A stretch of 8,157 nt of DNA, from contig PLDE01000255.1 in NCBI GenBank assembly GCA_003135035.1, positions 1-8,157 on the forward strand, given 5' to 3'. The position numbers and the translations under genes were made by a program. Positions 6,561 through 8,157 of the stretch are shown in pieces. Origin of the DNA: Candidatus Dormiibacterota bacterium (GTDB lineage Bacteria > Chloroflexota > Dormibacteria > Aeolococcales > Bog-877). Every line of letters starts with the position of its first letter. Within the stretch, counting starts at the first letter, position 1. The notes under the pieces were generated by a model. It searched no databases. It was not told where the DNA came from and saw only the letters and a program-made list of their open reading frames with translations.

Positions 6561-6937
6561 GTTGGCTAAGCAACCGCCGCCGGGCCAAGCCAGGAGTCGA
6601 CTCGAGTAGCGCTACCCCGAGACAGGTGATTCTGCGCAATGAGAGACGAGGCCGTGACACCCGTCATCTGTGGGCCTACCTCGACGACGAAGGCAATCTG
6701 CACATCGACGGCCAGGACCTAGGACCGGCCACGGCCCCGGTCAGCGACGATGGTGAGTACGAGTGGTTCCACACCATAAGCCACCAGGATCTGCCTCAGC
6801 TTCTGGGCCTACTGGGTGCGCCCGCTGACGCCGATCTGCTCGATGTCCTTGAGCGGAAGTGGTCTTACGCTAGGTCCTATGAACTTGAGAAGGTGCTCCG
6901 CGAGAGCGGGATCAAAGTGGACCTCGTCGTCGTCTAA
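6557..6937 (+). CDS. Conserved hypothetical protein, 126 residues
   Basis: This soluble protein begins with a basic leader (1-25). A region with alternating character follows: Q-V-I-L-R-N-E-R-R-G (23-32), L-W-A-Y-L-D-D-E-G-N-L-H-I-D-G-Q-D-L-G-P (38-57), D-G-E-Y-E-W (65-70) and a helical acidic end (L-L-D-V-L-E-R-K-W ... S-Y-E-L-E-K-V-L-R-E-S-G-I, 94-119). I recall closely similar hypothetical proteins in Streptomyces and relatives, with the L-x-I-x-G-Q-D-L-G-P and Y-E-L-E-x-x-L-R-E-S-G-I blocks, but no function. There are no membrane segments and no catalytic motif I can name. The start is firm: ATGA overlap with the DUF2752 stop and GGGAG (6544-6548) 8 bases upstream. An upstream in-frame start at 6536 would add 7 residues but is less well placed. 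It closes the coupled cluster. Confidence 0.85.
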   Translation: MSWLSNRRRAKPGVDSSSATPRQVILRNERRGRDTRHLWAYLDDEGNLHIDGQDLGPATAPVSDDGEYEWFHTISHQDLPQLLGLLGAPADADLLDVLERKWSYARSYELEKVLRESGIKVDLVVV

Positions 6938-7000
6938 AGCGGGACCCTGGCTGGTCGGCTGTTTGCCCGAAGCTTCAGGAAATCTGACCGCGATCGTGCC

Positions 7001-7417
7001 TCAGGGTCGCCCCTTCATCCAAAAGGTTGGCTCGGAGAGGTTCGCCATGGTGCCGCAGTGGTAATTGGCATAGTTCCACGCGCTCTGGGCGGTACCGTTC
7101 GGATCGAAGTAGACGAAGAATTCCTGGATCAGGGACGCCCAGGCGGGAGCGAGTTCGTGCGGAGATCCAAGCCCACGGACTGGCCACAAGGCGAGCTTGT
7201 TCGCTCCTCGGGTGAGCAATGCCATGGGTTCGCTCAGGGCGGCCTGTCTCGGCGACCCCCGCCCGCGGGTGTCTGCTACTAGCGGCTGAAAGTAAATCGT
7301 GATTGGCTCTGCGGAATCTGGTGGCGGAACCTGAGCCACCGTGACCCAACTGCCAGCCAGCGCATCGACGAGGTCCGCTAGGTTTCCAGAAGGTTTAGGA
7401 GAGGGATCGCGATTCAT
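7001..7417 (-). CDS. Hypothetical protein, 138 residues
   Basis: I do not recognise this protein. From the preferred start it has a short polar leader (1-12), a predicted helix with L-A-D-L-V-D-A-L-A-G-S-W (13-24), then mixed segments such as I-T-I-Y-F-Q-P-L-V-A-D-T (39-50), an aromatic-rich stretch S-L-I-Q-E-F-F-V-Y-F-D-P-N-G-T-A (95-110) and a His/Cys pair (120-121). No signal peptide or membrane segment is seen. The start at 7417 is chosen because a purine-rich AGGAAGGAAG (7430-7421) ends 3 bases before the ATG. An open frame up to 7570 adds 51 Arg/Cys-rich residues that look non-coding. The gene is transcribed alone on the minus strand and converges on the 126-residue gene, with 63 bases between their stops. 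The intact frame and good ribosome site support a real gene; its role is unknown. Confidence 0.65.
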   Translation of the reverse strand: MNRDPSPKPSGNLADLVDALAGSWVTVAQVPPPDSAEPITIYFQPLVADTRGRGSPRQAALSEPMALLTRGANKLALWPVRGLGSPHELAPAWASLIQEFFVYFDPNGTAQSAWNYANYHCGTMANLSEPTFWMKGRP

Positions 7418-7729
7418 CAGCTTCCTTCCTCGCGTCGGCGCGCATATTCGCCGGCTGGCGCCTCTGACTACTACTCGCCCCAATCTCACGGAATAACACC
7501 CCCGATGTCTTCCGCATTGCGTACGTTCCCCTGGCTTAGTGCTCCCGGCGCACCAAGGGGCTTCATCCAAGAGAAATCCACGCGCCGGAGCCGATAATAG
7601 CCGCAGCTGCTGGATTAGGCTACGGCTGGCCCAGTTAGAGGGGAGATCCGCGCCGATGAGATGGGGAGGGGAGAACGCGGGTTACCGTAGTCAGACCGGC
7701 GAACGAGGAGCCTGGGGCGCGACGAATTC
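7418..7729. other. Divergent intergenic region, no gene
   Basis: This 312-bp stretch lies between the minus-strand hypothetical gene and the secreted-protein gene. It contains the ribosome site of the former at 7421-7430. I find no coding sequence, no clear -35/-10 pair and no strong hairpin. A lone GATAAT (7593-7598) resembles a -10 box but has no -35 partner at the right distance. GAGGAG at 7705-7710 is 19 bases before the ATG at 7730, too far for a standard ribosome site. Confidence 0.6.
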
Positions 7730-8157
7730 ATGATCTCTAAACGCCGGCCCGTACATCCTCTCTGCCGCCAGGTCTTCTCGGGAAGAGGAGAGGGGCTACC
7801 GACCAGGCTCCGCGTCATAGTCTGCTGCCTTGCCGCCACTGTAGCGTTTGCCACGCTACTAGCCACTCCCGGGCTGGCTTCGGGGGCCACCCTGGTTACG
7901 CCTTCCGCGATAGGCCTGCAGGCCGAGGACGTGCCGGGCTTCGCGCCCATCGCTGCCTCGGTCGAGACTTTCCAGGACCCCTCCACTGATAACTACGTCG
8001 CCGCATTTATTTCGTGTGCAGGAAGTGATCCACTGCTGAGCCAGCTTGACAGCGGGCCCGAGGCCACCGTAAGCCAGGCCTACGGTGGGGGCGAGACGTC
8101 ATTGTCGTCCCAGCTTGGCGCTCCCGCCTACAGCGCTGCTTCGGTGGTATTCACCGC
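7730..8157 (+). CDS. Secreted protein with signal peptide, 3' end missing
   Basis: An open frame of 142 codons runs from the ATG at 7730 to the window end without a stop. The N-terminus is long and basic (K4, R5, R6, R13, R19, R26, R28). It precedes a hydrophobic core (about 29-48, V-I-V-C-C-L-A-A-T-V-A-F-A-T-L-L-A) and a small-residue stretch G-L-A-S-G-A (48-53), fitting a Sec or long-leader signal peptide cut near residue 50-53. The mature part seen is Ser/Ala/Gly-rich and acidic, with one Cys (96) in A-F-I-S-C-A-G-S-D. That layout recalls actinobacterial secreted proteins with repeated small sensor-like folds, but I cannot name the family. The ribosome site is weak and an in-frame stop at 7688 bounds the start from above. 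Expect the domain and the end of the gene to the right of this window. Confidence 0.65.
   Translation, partial: MISKRRPVHPLCRQVFSGRGEGLPTRLRVIVCCLAATVAFATLLATPGLASGATLVTPSAIGLQAEDVPGFAPIAASVETFQDPSTDNYVAAFISCAGSDPLLSQLDSGPEATVSQAYGGGETSLSSQLGAPAYSAASVVFT

Noticed and set aside
6943..7008. Inverted arms GACCCTG and CAGGGTC as a terminator between the convergent genes
   Set aside because: Only 7 bp paired across a 52-base loop, without a T-run; too weak to call.
7615..7986. Minus-strand open frame of 123 codons at the right end
   Set aside because: It overlaps the + strand frame with a clear signal peptide, has no ribosome site and a low-complexity product.

Overview
The window is GC-rich, densely coded bacterial chromosome. 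I see no mobile element, CRISPR array, tRNA or rRNA. A DUF6131-type mini membrane protein, an actinobacterial-looking conserved hypothetical protein, a TTGACA/TAnnnT promoter and the codon preference all point to Actinomycetota or a neighbouring high-GC phylum. This is inference: no marker gene is present. The ligase D domain order (PE-LIG-POL) differs from that of mycobacteria, so a less-studied lineage is likely.

Left part (1-4032). A 51-residue membrane peptide gene on the + strand (90-245) converges on a two-gene minus-strand operon. That operon is ligD (4032-1264) followed by ku (1264-377), overlapping by one base (TAATG). Together they encode the core of bacterial non-homologous end joining. 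Ku holds the broken ends and recruits LigD, which trims, fills and seals them. A strong GC-rich stem-loop (325-354) lies between the converging genes. ligD carries a perfect 14-bp inverted repeat exactly where its ligase and polymerase domains join.

Middle part (4033-6937). A 382-bp divergent region holds a near-consensus promoter (4329-4357) that fires rightward. It feeds a probable four-gene run: an RDD-family membrane protein with a likely TTG start, an ADP-ribosylglycohydrolase, a DUF2752 membrane protein and a 126-residue conserved hypothetical protein. The last three are joined by ATGA stop/start overlaps, so they are probably translated together.

Right part (6938-8157). A 138-residue minus-strand gene of unknown function (7417-7001) converges on this run. 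After a 312-bp divergent intergenic stretch, a + strand gene with a signal peptide starts at 7730 and runs off the window end. It encodes a secreted protein whose family cannot be fixed from the part seen.

No wholly new system is evident. The points most worth a second look are the ligD linker palindrome, the Ku protein with an incomplete Cys set, and the NHEJ operon lying head-to-head with a reversible ADP-ribosylation gene in a coupled cluster.
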